64,000 bases of DNA from an uncultured Pelagibacteraceae bacterium (GCA_902612325.1 CACMDB010000003.1:1-64000), one strand, 5' to 3'. Shown: positions 44,661-53,790, counted from the stretch's first letter. Translations and numbers: made by a program. Notes: a model not told the origin generated them from the letters alone.

Positions 44661-45592
44661 ACTTTAACCTCTCCATCGAATGGATCATAAGTATCAATTT
44701 CTTGTGGCAAAATTGATCTTATAGCTATCTCTTCTGAACCCATTGCTACTAAATCATCAGACTCATATAAAACTAAAGGTTTTGCGGCCATTGTATCTTT
44801 AGCCATTCCCAAAGAATCTTTTGTAGCAACAAAATAAGTAAATACACCATCGAGACCTGTTAACGACTCTTTCATTCCTTCTTCTAATGAAGCCCCATCT
44901 CTCATTTTTTCAGCAAGGTAAACTGCAATTAATTCAGAGTCACATTCTGACATAAATCTCATTCCCTTATTTTCTAGAGCTCTTCTATTATTCCAATAAT
45001 TCGTTAATTGACCATTGTGAACAACGGACACATCACTAAAAGGATATCCCCAAAAAGGGTGGGCAGATTTGATATCTACACCTGACTCAGTAGCCATTCT
45101 TGCATGGCCTATTGCATGAGTACCAACAAGTTTGTCTAAGTTATATCTATCACAAACCATTTTGGCATTCCCTAGATCTTTGATAACTTCTAACGATTTA
45201 CCCATAGATAAAATTTCAACACCAGGAATACTTTCTATTTTTTGTGAGAATTCTAATAAATCTTTTTTATTGTATTCAATCTCATATCTCAATGAGTAAG
45301 GGAGTATTCTTTCTTCTTTAATAATTTTTGCACCCATTTCTGCAAGATAACTATCAACAATTTTCTTTCTTTCATCGTATACAGACACATCCTCAGCAAC
45401 TGACGTACTACCTTCACCAACGTTTTCACCAACTTTAAATCTCATGATGAAATTTTTGCCATCTGTATCACCATACAAAGCATAACCAGTTGAGTCTTCT
45501 CCTCGATGTTTTAAGGCTTGCAACATTCCCTGAAGTTCATGACCTACATTGGATGATTTTCCTCTATGAATTAATCCTGCTATTCCGCACAT
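44648..45592 (-). CDS. mgsA: N-methylglutamate synthase subunit A (class II glutamine amidotransferase domain)
   Basis: A 314-residue class II amidotransferase. The catalytic nucleophile is Cys2 (MCGIAGLIHRG) after start-Met removal; ALKHRGEDSTGYALYG and VVHNGQLTNYWNNR are the family's ammonia-release and substrate motifs. It supplies the glutaminase-like half of N-methylglutamate synthase. It lies between gmaS and mgsB. Confidence 0.87.
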   Translation of the reverse strand: MCGIAGLIHRGKSSNVGHELQGMLQALKHRGEDSTGYALYGDTDGKNFIMRFKVGENVGEGSTSVAEDVSVYDERKKIVDSYLAEMGAKIIKEERILPYSLRYEIEYNKKDLLEFSQKIESIPGVEILSMGKSLEVIKDLGNAKMVCDRYNLDKLVGTHAIGHARMATESGVDIKSAHPFWGYPFSDVSVVHNGQLTNYWNNRRALENKGMRFMSECDSELIAVYLAEKMRDGASLEEGMKESLTGLDGVFTYFVATKDSLGMAKDTMAAKPLVLYESDDLVAMGSEEIAIRSILPQEIDTYDPFDGEVKVWQI

Positions 45593-45614
45593 ATATTTTT
45601 TCTCTCTGTATTTA

Positions 45615-47084
45615 TTATGGTAAACAATCTAAATAAGTATCTAAATCCCATTGAGTTGTTGCACCTAAAAATCTTTCCCATTCATCATTTTTATACCAAT
45701 GGAAAACTTTATACATCTCATCAGGCATTGCAGATTTAATAATTTCATCCTCTGATAATCTTTCTAAAGCCTCACCTAAACTCAAAGGAAGTTTCTTAAC
45801 ATCTTTACCAGCCTTTTGAGCTTCATAAATATTTCTAGACTCTGGAGCTGCTGGTTGCATTTTTTTACTAATTCCATGATCACAAGCTTTTAGTAAAGCT
45901 GCTCCTAATAAATATGGATTATGCATTGAGTCTACCGATCTGTATTCAAATCTACCCGGTGCTGATACTCTCAATCCACAAGTTCTATTTTGATAACCCC
46001 AGTCAGCATAAACAGGAGCCCAAAAACCTTGGTCCCATAATCTTCTATATGAATTTACAGTTGAAGATCCTAACGCTGTCAAAGCTGGTAAATGTTCCAT
46101 GATACCTGCTATTGATTGTAATCCAATTTTTCCAGGTAACTGCATATCTTTAGTATCTGGCATAAAAGTATTTGTTCCACCTTCTACATAACCAAAAACT
46201 TCTTCAACGCCTGGTAAAGATTTGTGTCCAAGTTTATTTGTTTTAACTTTTCCACCTTTCCATAAAGACATATTAGTATGACAACCACTTGCTGAAACTC
46301 CCATAAATGGTTTGGTCATAAAACATGCAATTAGATTGTGTTCTCTTGCAACTTGAGCACATATTTGTCTGTAAGTTGATAGTCTATCTGCATTTCTTAA
46401 AACATTGTCATATGTCCAGTTCAATTCTAATTGACCAGGTGCATCTTCGTGATCACCTTGAATCATGTCTAGACCCATTGCTTTTGCATATTCAATCACC
46501 TTCATAAATACAGGTCTTAATGATTCAAATTGGTCTATGTGATAACAGAATGGTTTCGAAAATCCTTTTCCAGTTGGAGTTCCATCATCATTTTTAGTCA
46601 ACCACATCATTTCTGGCTCAGTTCCTACTCTTAGTTCTAAACCATGTTTCTTTTGGAATTCATCCATAAAAATTCTTAAATTTCCTCTGCAATCAGAAGT
46701 TAAATGACCTCCAGGATTATTTCTCTCTTCTCTGTTTCTAAAACAAGTTACAAAAACTCTTCCAACTCTTTTATCCCATGGTAACTGACAAAAAGTTTCA
46801 GGGTCAGGAATTCCAACTAATTCCATTGCCTCTGGTCCATAACCAATATAGTTGTTGTGTCGATCTAAAAATAAGTTTGCAGTTGCTCCGTAAACTAATT
46901 GGAAACCTTTTTCAGCTGTTCTTTCCCAATGATCAGCGGGTATTCCTTTTCCAACCACTCTTCCTGTTACAGAAATAAATTGATAATAAATATAGGTTAT
47001 TCCTAATTCATTTATTTTTTCTCTGACTTTTTTGACTTGCTTATCTCTACCTGGTCGGTTTACGTGCTTTTCTAGATCCGTCAT
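45615..47084 (-). CDS. gmaS: Gamma-glutamylmethylamide synthetase (GmaS)
   Basis: A 489-residue GlnA-superfamily ligase. Motifs: LRVGTEPEMMWL (metal Glu), MIQGDHEDAPGQLELNWTYD, SASGCHTNMSLW and CGLRVSAPGRFEYRSVDSMHNPYL. GmaS joins methylamine to glutamate using ATP, the entry of methylamine into the N-methylglutamate pathway. Adjacency to mgsABC makes this assignment firm compared with glutamine synthetase. Start at ATG 47084, preceded by GAGGGGAA; the longer frame to 47096 begins with TTG before that site. Confidence 0.9.
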   Translation of the reverse strand: MTDLEKHVNRPGRDKQVKKVREKINELGITYIYYQFISVTGRVVGKGIPADHWERTAEKGFQLVYGATANLFLDRHNNYIGYGPEAMELVGIPDPETFCQLPWDKRVGRVFVTCFRNREERNNPGGHLTSDCRGNLRIFMDEFQKKHGLELRVGTEPEMMWLTKNDDGTPTGKGFSKPFCYHIDQFESLRPVFMKVIEYAKAMGLDMIQGDHEDAPGQLELNWTYDNVLRNADRLSTYRQICAQVAREHNLIACFMTKPFMGVSASGCHTNMSLWKGGKVKTNKLGHKSLPGVEEVFGYVEGGTNTFMPDTKDMQLPGKIGLQSIAGIMEHLPALTALGSSTVNSYRRLWDQGFWAPVYADWGYQNRTCGLRVSAPGRFEYRSVDSMHNPYLLGAALLKACDHGISKKMQPAAPESRNIYEAQKAGKDVKKLPLSLGEALERLSEDEIIKSAMPDEMYKVFHWYKNDEWERFLGATTQWDLDTYLDCLP

Positions 47085-47154
47085 TTTTCCCCTCAATGAA
47101 TTATAAATTTATTCAAGCGTAACTGAAAAATTTATTAGTGTCTAGGCTTGAAGT

Positions 47155-48501
47155 TTAGCTCCAAGGAAACGGACTGTTCGAAGTAGGGTGCAATTCTCCC
47201 TTCTCGTAACGGTTGAATCTAAATGGTTTTAATAAATCACTTTCAGTACCAAGAATTTCTTTTGCCACTAGTTCGCCAACACCAATCATTTTGTATCCAT
47301 GATTAGCATCAGCAATCATATAAACATTTTCAAAAAATCTATCAAAGATCGGAAAAGAGTCAGGGGTCATACACCCAAGTCCACCTGAAGGACCTTTTCT
47401 ATACAGGTCTGATTTCCCTTCAAATCTTTTTTGACAATGAGCTAAAGCTGAACACCACATTTCACTAAAAGCATCAGTTGTTTGATACTCTGGTGACTCA
47501 ATCCCATATGGATCAACGTTTACTTGATCGAAATGTTTTTTAACAATGTAAGGAGAAGTTCCTCCTTGAACACCTAAACCTTCAATATCAGGCTTATAAT
47601 AAATCCCCCAAATTTTATCTGTAATTAATTTTTTTGTTTTATCTGAATACAATGGCGCAGTAGAGTCGACATGAACCACAGGCGGTTGTTTACCATCATT
47701 TGTTTTTAAGAAATCTGGCTCTACTCCAATTACACCCTCTTGAAGCATCCAGTAAGTCCACATATCAGTAACATGCATCTTACCATCTTTACCTTTAATG
47801 TTAGCAGTTTTGGGCAGTTCTAACATGTTCCAAAAATCTCTTGCCCAAGGTCCCGCACCAATTACGACTTGTTCACAATCAATTGTTCCTTTATCTGTTT
47901 CTACTCCAGTTACAGCTTTACTATTACTTCCTCTTTTAAAACCTGTAACTCTAACACCCTTCATCACTTGAACACCATTTGAGGTAGATTTATTTTCAAG
48001 TGCTTTAATTGAGTCTTTATTAAAAGCATATCCACCTTTTTTTTCATGCAGAATAGATGTGATTCCTTGAGCTTGCCAATCATCAAAGATACCCTTCATA
48101 TAATTCATGCAATCTTTCTCACCTTCTATAAATTCAGACTCATAACCAATTGCTCTTTGTTGTTCATAAATACTGGCGACATCCTCATGCATAACTTCAG
48201 GTGATATTTGCAAATAACCAACTGGATTATATTTAAATGCTTTTGGATCACTCTCCCAAACTGAAACTGAATGGGCCATTAATTCTCTCATTGCTGGTTG
48301 AAAATAATTATTTCTAACAACACCACAAGCTATGCCGCTCGCACCTGCCGCAGTATCTTTCTTTTCTAAAACAACAATATCTCCTGGATTTTTATACGTT
48401 TCGGATAGCTTCCAAGCAGTACTTAATCCGTGGATCCCCCCACCGATAATTACTACTTTTGCTTTTGTCGGTAATGACATACTCACATCTTTATTTTTCA
48501 T
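47155..48501 (-). CDS. FAD-dependent oxidoreductase, DAO / sarcosine-oxidase-beta type
   Basis: A 448-residue DAO-fold flavoprotein. The FAD Rossmann motif is VVIIGGGIHGLSTAWKL (about 16-32), then GASGIACGVVRNNYF, VIGAGPWARDF and the C-terminal VYMIADANHGYKMIGVGELVAKEIL. Relatives oxidise N-methyl groups of sarcosine, dimethylglycine or N-methylglutamate. Located between gmaS and a MarR-like gene, it could act on a secondary methylated amine in this pathway; that is inference. A second ATG at residue 8 (48480) is an alternative start. Confidence 0.83.
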   Translation of the reverse strand: MKNKDVSMSLPTKAKVVIIGGGIHGLSTAWKLSETYKNPGDIVVLEKKDTAAGASGIACGVVRNNYFQPAMRELMAHSVSVWESDPKAFKYNPVGYLQISPEVMHEDVASIYEQQRAIGYESEFIEGEKDCMNYMKGIFDDWQAQGITSILHEKKGGYAFNKDSIKALENKSTSNGVQVMKGVRVTGFKRGSNSKAVTGVETDKGTIDCEQVVIGAGPWARDFWNMLELPKTANIKGKDGKMHVTDMWTYWMLQEGVIGVEPDFLKTNDGKQPPVVHVDSTAPLYSDKTKKLITDKIWGIYYKPDIEGLGVQGGTSPYIVKKHFDQVNVDPYGIESPEYQTTDAFSEMWCSALAHCQKRFEGKSDLYRKGPSGGLGCMTPDSFPIFDRFFENVYMIADANHGYKMIGVGELVAKEILGTESDLLKPFRFNRYEKGELHPTSNSPFPWS

Positions 48502-48560
48502 GCGACGTAAATATATAATTTTTTATATATATAAAAAATATAAGTAAAAATAATAAAGCT

Positions 48561-48911
48561 TTAAAAGCTTAGATGTTTAAGGGTTTCAATGTATTTATTA
48601 AACTCTTCTATAAAAGATACACTTGGCTTTATGTGCTTTTTTCGCTGGTCTCCAGAAGTTTTTTCTAAGAAAAAAAAACCTTTTTCACATGCCTCATTAA
48701 TCATTAAAGCTGACTTAGGACGTGAAGTTTTAAACAATTTAGTCTTTAATTCTTCAACTGTTAAGTCCTCTTTATATTTATAGGCGTGCATAACTAAAAG
48801 CATCATATGATAATGGGAAGGTGATTTTCTAAAAAAATAGTTACTAGACATGTGGGAAAGTTTCATCTGATCTTCCCAAAATTCTAATAAATCTTTTGCT
48901 GTTTTGGGCAT
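48561..48911 (-). CDS. MarR-like winged-helix regulator (putative)
   Basis: A 116-residue protein. HYHMMLLVMHAYKYKEDLTVEELKTKLFKTSRPKSALMINEACEKGFFFLEKTSGDQRKKHIKPSVSFIEEFNKYI has the helix-turn-helix plus wing (SGDQRKKHIKPS) layout of MarR-family regulators. It overlaps tdm by one base and precedes the DAO gene, so it sits inside the operon it may control. Confidence is moderate because the sequence is short and divergent. Confidence 0.68.
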   Translation of the reverse strand: MPKTAKDLLEFWEDQMKLSHMSSNYFFRKSPSHYHMMLLVMHAYKYKEDLTVEELKTKLFKTSRPKSALMINEACEKGFFFLEKTSGDQRKKHIKPSVSFIEEFNKYIETLKHLSF

Positions 48912-51250
48912 TAAGATCTAACTCTAGTTTTCTTAGGATCGAAGTGTGGGAAAGCAACTACTTTGGCAGAAATTCTTTTTTGATGACCATCAATTTTACC
49001 CACCTCTACCTCAGTGCCTATTTCAGAATATTGATTATCAATTCTACATAAAGCTATATTTTTATTGAGAGTAGTAGATAAACAACCACTTGTAATTACA
49101 CCTACTTGAGATCTGCCAACATGTACACAGTCACCATGACCTGAAGGTTCTTTACCAATTAACTCAAGACCAACAAGTTTTTTTTGTGGATTTGCTTTTC
49201 TTTCTTTCAAAACACTTTTACCAATAAAATCTTCTTCCTTTGATTTGAGAGGGACTGCAAAACCAATTCCAGCTTCAAACGGATCCTGTTGACCATCAAA
49301 TTCGTTACCAAACAAAATTAAACCTGCTTCAATTCTCAATTTATCTAAAGCAGCAAATCCAGCAGGTATTAAATTATCATTTTTGCCATACTCCATAAGT
49401 TTATCCCATACTTTTGGTGCATCTTTTGGATGGCACCATATCTCATAACCAAGTTCACCTGTGTAACCAGTTCTAGAGACAATTAATGGTATTCCTTGGA
49501 GTTCTTCAACTCTGCAAATTGAAAACCTAAACCATTCTAGCTCATCGATTGCAGGCTGTGTCGGAGGTGTAAAAATCATCTTTTTTAAAATTTCTCTACT
49601 TTTCGGACCTTGAATGGAAACGTTGCTAATTTGATCTGTTGAGTTTTTTATATTTACTTTGAATTTTTTCTTTTGAGCAACTTCTTTAAGCCACTCCCCT
49701 GCATACTCGTCTCCGCAAATCCATCTAAATCCAGTTTCACTTAATCTAAATAAAGTGCCATCATCGAACATCATGCCGTTTTCATAGCACATTGCTGAAT
49801 AAACAATTTGTCCAACAGCAAGTTTTTTAATATTTCTAGTTAAAGTATAATTCATTAATTCTTCAGCATCTGGTCCTATAATTTCAAATTTTCTTAATGA
49901 TGATAAATCAATTAAAACAGCATTCTCTCTGCACGCATTATATTCTTCTACCACACCATGTTTTGTGTAATCATTTGGAAGCCAAAAACCTCTAGCATCA
50001 ATAAAATTTCTAGTTAATTTTGATGTTCTCTCATAAAACCCAGAATTTCTAGTAAGTTTTTTTTCAGAGTCTGTTTTCATTCTAAAAGCAAATGATTTTG
50101 AAAATTCTTTTTTTTTGTCATAGGTTCTAACAAAAATATCTGTGGGATTCCATGAATTACATGCATCAATATCACTTGGACATGCTGTCGTTCCAATAGT
50201 TAAATCTTTTAATGCTCTAAACATTACATAATCTCCAGGTCTTGCAAATGACTCATCAGAAATGACAGAATTTAAACCAGTTGCTGAGGTGTTAAAAAAT
50301 AAATTAATTGCTTGCCAACCTTTTTGTTTTTCAACTCCATATTCGGCCATGGCATTATTTAGATTATCCGAACAATTTGGATGACCAAAATAACCTGCAT
50401 CCTCATAATATTTTGATGTGCAAGCTAAATTAAATGTATCATGTTTACCAACTGTATCTCTAATCACCTCAACTAAAGGTTCATGATCTGTGTCATAAAA
50501 TTTTGAGAACAATCCTGGCCCAGGAAAAGTATTACCCATGAAGGTTCGTGTGGTCTGCCAATCAAGTCCTTTTTCAATTTTTTTATCAAGTTTTCTTGTA
50601 TCAAATGCAACAAAGTCAGAGCATTGTCTACCTGCTGGACTAATAATTTGAATGTAATCACCTTCTTTAACTTGAAAAGAAATAGCAGTTTGTCTATCAA
50701 TATTTTTTTCGTAATGTGGCTCAAACACGGGGTCAGGAATTATTGATAATTCTTTATCATTTGTAATTTTAGCTCTTTTTATAAATAATATTAAATCACC
50801 AGATGGATTTTGTTCACTTACCAACATGTCATTTTGTGGTGCAGAGAAAATAACATAACACTTATCTTTAGATTTTAATTTAATTTTTTCACCGCTAGGT
50901 GTTTTTTCATCAAATAAAATTGAAGAATGCGATTTATTTAAATCTAGATTTCTTTTTTTTAATTGAAAATTTGTAGCTAGAGAACTTTCATCCTTTTCTT
51001 TTAAAATCTCTTTAATGAAACTTTTGTCGCTATTTTCTTTCAAATTTAAAATTGCGAGTTCAGATTTTCCATCTTTGTCGAAACAAATTATTTCACAAAT
51101 TTGATTTCCCTCATCATTAATGATTTCTATTTCATCATCTGGAAAAATTTGTAAACCAGTTAGCCCACCAGCGTTTACAACGTGTCTTTCAACTCCAGGT
51201 GGTAGTATATTTAGACCAGGTTCTTTTATATCTAATGTAGTCAGCGACAT
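48911..51250 (-). CDS. tdm: Trimethylamine N-oxide demethylase (Tdm)
   Basis: A 779-residue fusion of DUF1989-type domains (up to about 375) and a GcvT aminomethyltransferase domain (about 405-779). Candidate zinc ligands are C277, H290 and C357 in NLACTSKYYEDAGYFGHPN and TTACPSD; the GcvT part holds LDKLRIEAGLILFGNEF and SRTGYTGELGYEIW. Tdm splits TMAO into dimethylamine and formaldehyde, with the GcvT domain passing the one-carbon unit to tetrahydrofolate. It is divergent from tmoX, the TMAO receptor, sharing a 99-base promoter region. Confidence 0.92.
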   Translation of the reverse strand: MSLTTLDIKEPGLNILPPGVERHVVNAGGLTGLQIFPDDEIEIINDEGNQICEIICFDKDGKSELAILNLKENSDKSFIKEILKEKDESSLATNFQLKKRNLDLNKSHSSILFDEKTPSGEKIKLKSKDKCYVIFSAPQNDMLVSEQNPSGDLILFIKRAKITNDKELSIIPDPVFEPHYEKNIDRQTAISFQVKEGDYIQIISPAGRQCSDFVAFDTRKLDKKIEKGLDWQTTRTFMGNTFPGPGLFSKFYDTDHEPLVEVIRDTVGKHDTFNLACTSKYYEDAGYFGHPNCSDNLNNAMAEYGVEKQKGWQAINLFFNTSATGLNSVISDESFARPGDYVMFRALKDLTIGTTACPSDIDACNSWNPTDIFVRTYDKKKEFSKSFAFRMKTDSEKKLTRNSGFYERTSKLTRNFIDARGFWLPNDYTKHGVVEEYNACRENAVLIDLSSLRKFEIIGPDAEELMNYTLTRNIKKLAVGQIVYSAMCYENGMMFDDGTLFRLSETGFRWICGDEYAGEWLKEVAQKKKFKVNIKNSTDQISNVSIQGPKSREILKKMIFTPPTQPAIDELEWFRFSICRVEELQGIPLIVSRTGYTGELGYEIWCHPKDAPKVWDKLMEYGKNDNLIPAGFAALDKLRIEAGLILFGNEFDGQQDPFEAGIGFAVPLKSKEEDFIGKSVLKERKANPQKKLVGLELIGKEPSGHGDCVHVGRSQVGVITSGCLSTTLNKNIALCRIDNQYSEIGTEVEVGKIDGHQKRISAKVVAFPHFDPKKTRVRS

Positions 51251-51349
51251 TTTTTATATCTATTATTATATTATATAAATATCTATTAGTTGACTATCAT
51301 TTTACTTAGGCACATACTATTCACACTTAATATTGAGAAAGGGGAATAA
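51251..51349. promoter_or_regulatory. Divergent tdm / tmoX promoter region with a direct repeat
   Basis: The decamer ATATCTATTA occurs at 51256-51265 and 51279-51288, 23 bases start to start (about two helical turns), inside a shared control region. TTGACT at 51290-51295 and TACTAT at 51315-51320 could serve tmoX (19-base spacer), and TATAAT-like sequences on the other strand could serve tdm. GAAAGGGG is the tmoX ribosome-binding site. The repeat is a candidate operator, possibly for the MarR-like protein. Confidence 0.55.
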
Positions 51350-52294
51350 ATGCGAAAAATAATATCATTTATATCTGCAATGATAATCTCAGCGGTAAGT
51401 TTCGCTGGTATTGCAAATGCAGATAGTAAAAAACCCATCGTTATTCCGACACATAACTGGTCAAGTCAAATTGTAATGGCCTATGTTATTGGTGGAATGT
51501 TCGAAAGTATGGGTAACAACGTAAAATACGTTAATGCTGACTCTCAAGCAGTATACGAGTCAATTAGAATTGGTGATGTAACTATATCTCATGAGGTATG
51601 GGAATCTGCTTTTGGTAAATCATTCACAACTGCTTTGGATAAAGGTGGTTTGTTAGATTGGGGAGATCATGAGGCAAGAACTCTAGAGGATATGGGTTAT
51701 CCTAATTGGGTTGCTGAAAAAGGATTATGTCCTGGTTTACCAGATTGGACAGCATTAAAAAATCCAGATTGTGCAAAAAACTTTACAACACCTGACTCTC
51801 CAAATGGAAAAGGAAGAATGTTGGAAGGACCACAAACATGGCATGGTGATTTAATTCCACAAAGAGTTGACGCTTTAGGTTTAGGTGATCTTTGGTGGGT
51901 TAAATTTGCTGGAAGTGCAGATGCTTTATGGGCAGAGTTAGCTGCAGCTGAAAAAGAAGGAAGAGGAACAATCATCTTTAACTGGACACCAAACTTTACT
52001 GATGGTGCTGGTTTTACATTTATCGACTTTCCTCCATACACAGCTGGTTGTAGACCAGAGGATGGTGGTGATGGAAAATGTGGTTCACCAGATGGTTATT
52101 TGAAAAAAGCAGTTAATGCTGATTTTCCAAAAACTCATCCAAAAGCAGCAGCGGCATTTAAAAAACTTTCGTTCTCAACAAGTCAAATTGGTGCAATGGC
52201 AGCTTTAGTTGACGTTGACAAAATGACTCATGAGGATGCAGCTAAAAAATGGTTAGCAGACAATAAGAAAGTTTGGCAAGCTTTTACTAAATAA
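51350..52294 (+). CDS. tmoX: TMAO/betaine-type ABC transporter substrate-binding protein (TmoX)
   Basis: A 314-residue OpuAC-type periplasmic receptor with signal peptide (about 1-24, ending IANA). PTHNWSSQIVMAYVIGGMFESMG and the Trp-rich stretch LGLGDLWWVKFAGSADALWAE contribute the aromatic cage for quaternary amines. The loop YTAGCRPEDGGDGKCGSPDGY with two Cys is characteristic of TmoX. It is followed by a terminator and three small genes before the ATPase and permease genes. Glycine betaine or related osmolytes may also bind. Confidence 0.9.
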   Translation: MRKIISFISAMIISAVSFAGIANADSKKPIVIPTHNWSSQIVMAYVIGGMFESMGNNVKYVNADSQAVYESIRIGDVTISHEVWESAFGKSFTTALDKGGLLDWGDHEARTLEDMGYPNWVAEKGLCPGLPDWTALKNPDCAKNFTTPDSPNGKGRMLEGPQTWHGDLIPQRVDALGLGDLWWVKFAGSADALWAELAAAEKEGRGTIIFNWTPNFTDGAGFTFIDFPPYTAGCRPEDGGDGKCGSPDGYLKKAVNADFPKTHPKAAAAFKKLSFSTSQIGAMAALVDVDKMTHEDAAKKWLADNKKVWQAFTK

Positions 52295-52316
52295 GGTTAA
52301 GAGCTATTAAATCTTT

Positions 52317-52353
52317 AAATCTCTCCCAACAACGTTGGGGGAGATTTTTTTTT
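52317..52353 (+). terminator. Rho-independent terminator after tmoX
   Basis: AAATCTCTCCCAAC (52317-52330) and GTTGGGGGAGATTT (52334-52347) pair over 14 positions (one G-U) around an AAC loop, then T (to 52353). The third case in the window of a terminator immediately after a binding-protein gene. Confidence 0.9.
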
Positions 52354-52364
52354 AGATAAAATTT

Positions 52365-52826
52365 ATGATTAAAATATTACTTTTTATATTTGTAAATTTC
52401 TTTTTTTTTAATGGAGTTTTAGCAAAAGATATAAATATTAATGAAGACATTAATCTTGAGTTTAAGTGTTCACTAGAAAAAAAAATTATTAAAAATTCTG
52501 AATATAATTATCAAACTTTTCTGGCAAAAGATTTAAAAGAAAAAGATTTAGACAAATTTAAAATTCAATCAAAAAAACCACAAACTCTTTTAATAACGGG
52601 ATTAACATTATTTCTTTCTGAGTCTGAATCGTTAAATGTAAAGGTTGTAAATAAAGATGTGGTTTTATTTAAATCTATCGATAAAGAAAAAAATTATTCT
52701 GAGTCAGGTATTATTACTAGGAAAACAGGTGAATTAATTCACGAAATTACCAAAAATATAAAAAGTGAAAATTCTGAAAAATATATTTCTATTTATTCTT
52801 GCACTGAAAATGACAAAAAAGTCTAA
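52365..52826 (+). CDS. Secreted protein of unknown function
   Basis: A 153-residue protein with a signal peptide (about 1-20, FVNFFFFNGVLA). The mature part is rich in Lys/Asp/Glu/Asn with no motif I recognise; two cysteines (ECS near 33-35 and YSCTEN near the end) could pair. The ATG has no strong Shine-Dalgarno and begins 12 bases after the tmoX terminator's T-tract. Function unknown. Confidence 0.6.
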   Translation: MIKILLFIFVNFFFFNGVLAKDININEDINLEFKCSLEKKIIKNSEYNYQTFLAKDLKEKDLDKFKIQSKKPQTLLITGLTLFLSESESLNVKVVNKDVVLFKSIDKEKNYSESGIITRKTGELIHEITKNIKSENSEKYISIYSCTENDKKV

Positions 52827-52860
52827 TTTTTTTTTAATTGTTTTTGTGTAAACTATGCTC

Positions 52861-53238
52861 ATGAAAAAATTTCTTCTCACCATAATTTTAAGTTTCTTAA
52901 TTTCATCGGTTGCTTTAGCTAGAAGCACCGGATGTAAGGAGGGTAATTGTGAAAATGGTTTCGGTAAGTGGGTTTACACTGACAAAACAACTTACGAAGG
53001 AGAGTGGGTAGGTACAAAAAAAAATGGTCAAGGTGTTGAGACTTGGCCAAATGGATATATTTACAAAGGCGAATTCAAGAATAGTGAATGGAGTGGAATT
53101 GGTATTTTGACATTTCCCGATGGGTCAACCTATGAAGGTGAATGGGCTAAAGGATTTATGAATGGTAAAGGAACTTTTACTTGGGCTGATGGATCAGTGA
53201 AATCTGGAATTTGGAAAAATGGTAAATTACAAGATTAA
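52861..53238 (+). CDS. MORN-repeat protein, secreted
   Basis: A 125-residue protein with a signal peptide (about 1-20) and three to four MORN repeats: YEGEWVGTKKNGQGVETWPNG, YKGEFKNSEWSGIGILTFPDG, YEGEWAKGFMNGKGTFTWADG. MORN repeats are beta-hairpin modules that bind membranes or proteins. I use the ATG at 52861 (MKKFLLTI); ATG 52855 is also possible. Its role in the TMAO transporter operon is not evident. The next gene starts directly after its stop. Confidence 0.8.
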   Translation: MKKFLLTIILSFLISSVALARSTGCKEGNCENGFGKWVYTDKTTYEGEWVGTKKNGQGVETWPNGYIYKGEFKNSEWSGIGILTFPDGSTYEGEWAKGFMNGKGTFTWADGSVKSGIWKNGKLQD

Positions 53239-53790
53239 ATGTCAAAAGAAAGTAACTTAGATAAGATTAAAAATTTACCTGAATTCACCAAACAATTTGG
53301 TGGGTTAGTAATTATTATCCTAATAGTCATATCATCTTTTTTCGTTTTAAACATTATGTTTGGTGGAGGTGATGAATTGGTAAGAAAAATGAAACTTGAG
53401 GAGGAAAGAATTGCTCAAGAGAAAAAATTAAGTGAGCTTATTTCAAAACTTCCTTCTGGCATATTAGTTACATTTGATGGCACTGATCATTTTAAACTAA
53501 GTGATGAAGTATATGAACAAGTTTGTAAGGCAACAAAGTTGATCCCACAACGTGCGATAATGGGTGCAAATTTTTTAAATTTTAGAGCTCATGAAATTTA
53601 TACAATTAACGGAAATAAAATTGATGAGACGTTTGTAAAATGGGATGACACAAAAAATAAGTGTTTTGCAGGTTTTACAGTAAGCGGAAACAATGTAGGG
53701 GTAAATGAATCAATAACTGTTAGTGGTGAGGCCCTAAGTTTCTTAAGTACTGGAATTGATACTAGAGTTTATTTTATTAAAAATTTTTAA
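53239..53790 (+). CDS. Membrane-anchored protein of unknown function
   Basis: A 183-residue protein with one N-terminal membrane helix (about 24-43, GGLVIIILIVISSFFVLNIMF), a charged coiled-coil-like segment (EERIAQEKKLSELISKL) and a globular periplasmic region. No recognised family. It is immediately downstream of the MORN gene and before tmoW, so it probably shares their transcript. Confidence 0.6.
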   Translation: MSKESNLDKIKNLPEFTKQFGGLVIIILIVISSFFVLNIMFGGGDELVRKMKLEEERIAQEKKLSELISKLPSGILVTFDGTDHFKLSDEVYEQVCKATKLIPQRAIMGANFLNFRAHEIYTINGNKIDETFVKWDDTKNKCFAGFTVSGNNVGVNESITVSGEALSFLSTGIDTRVYFIKNF

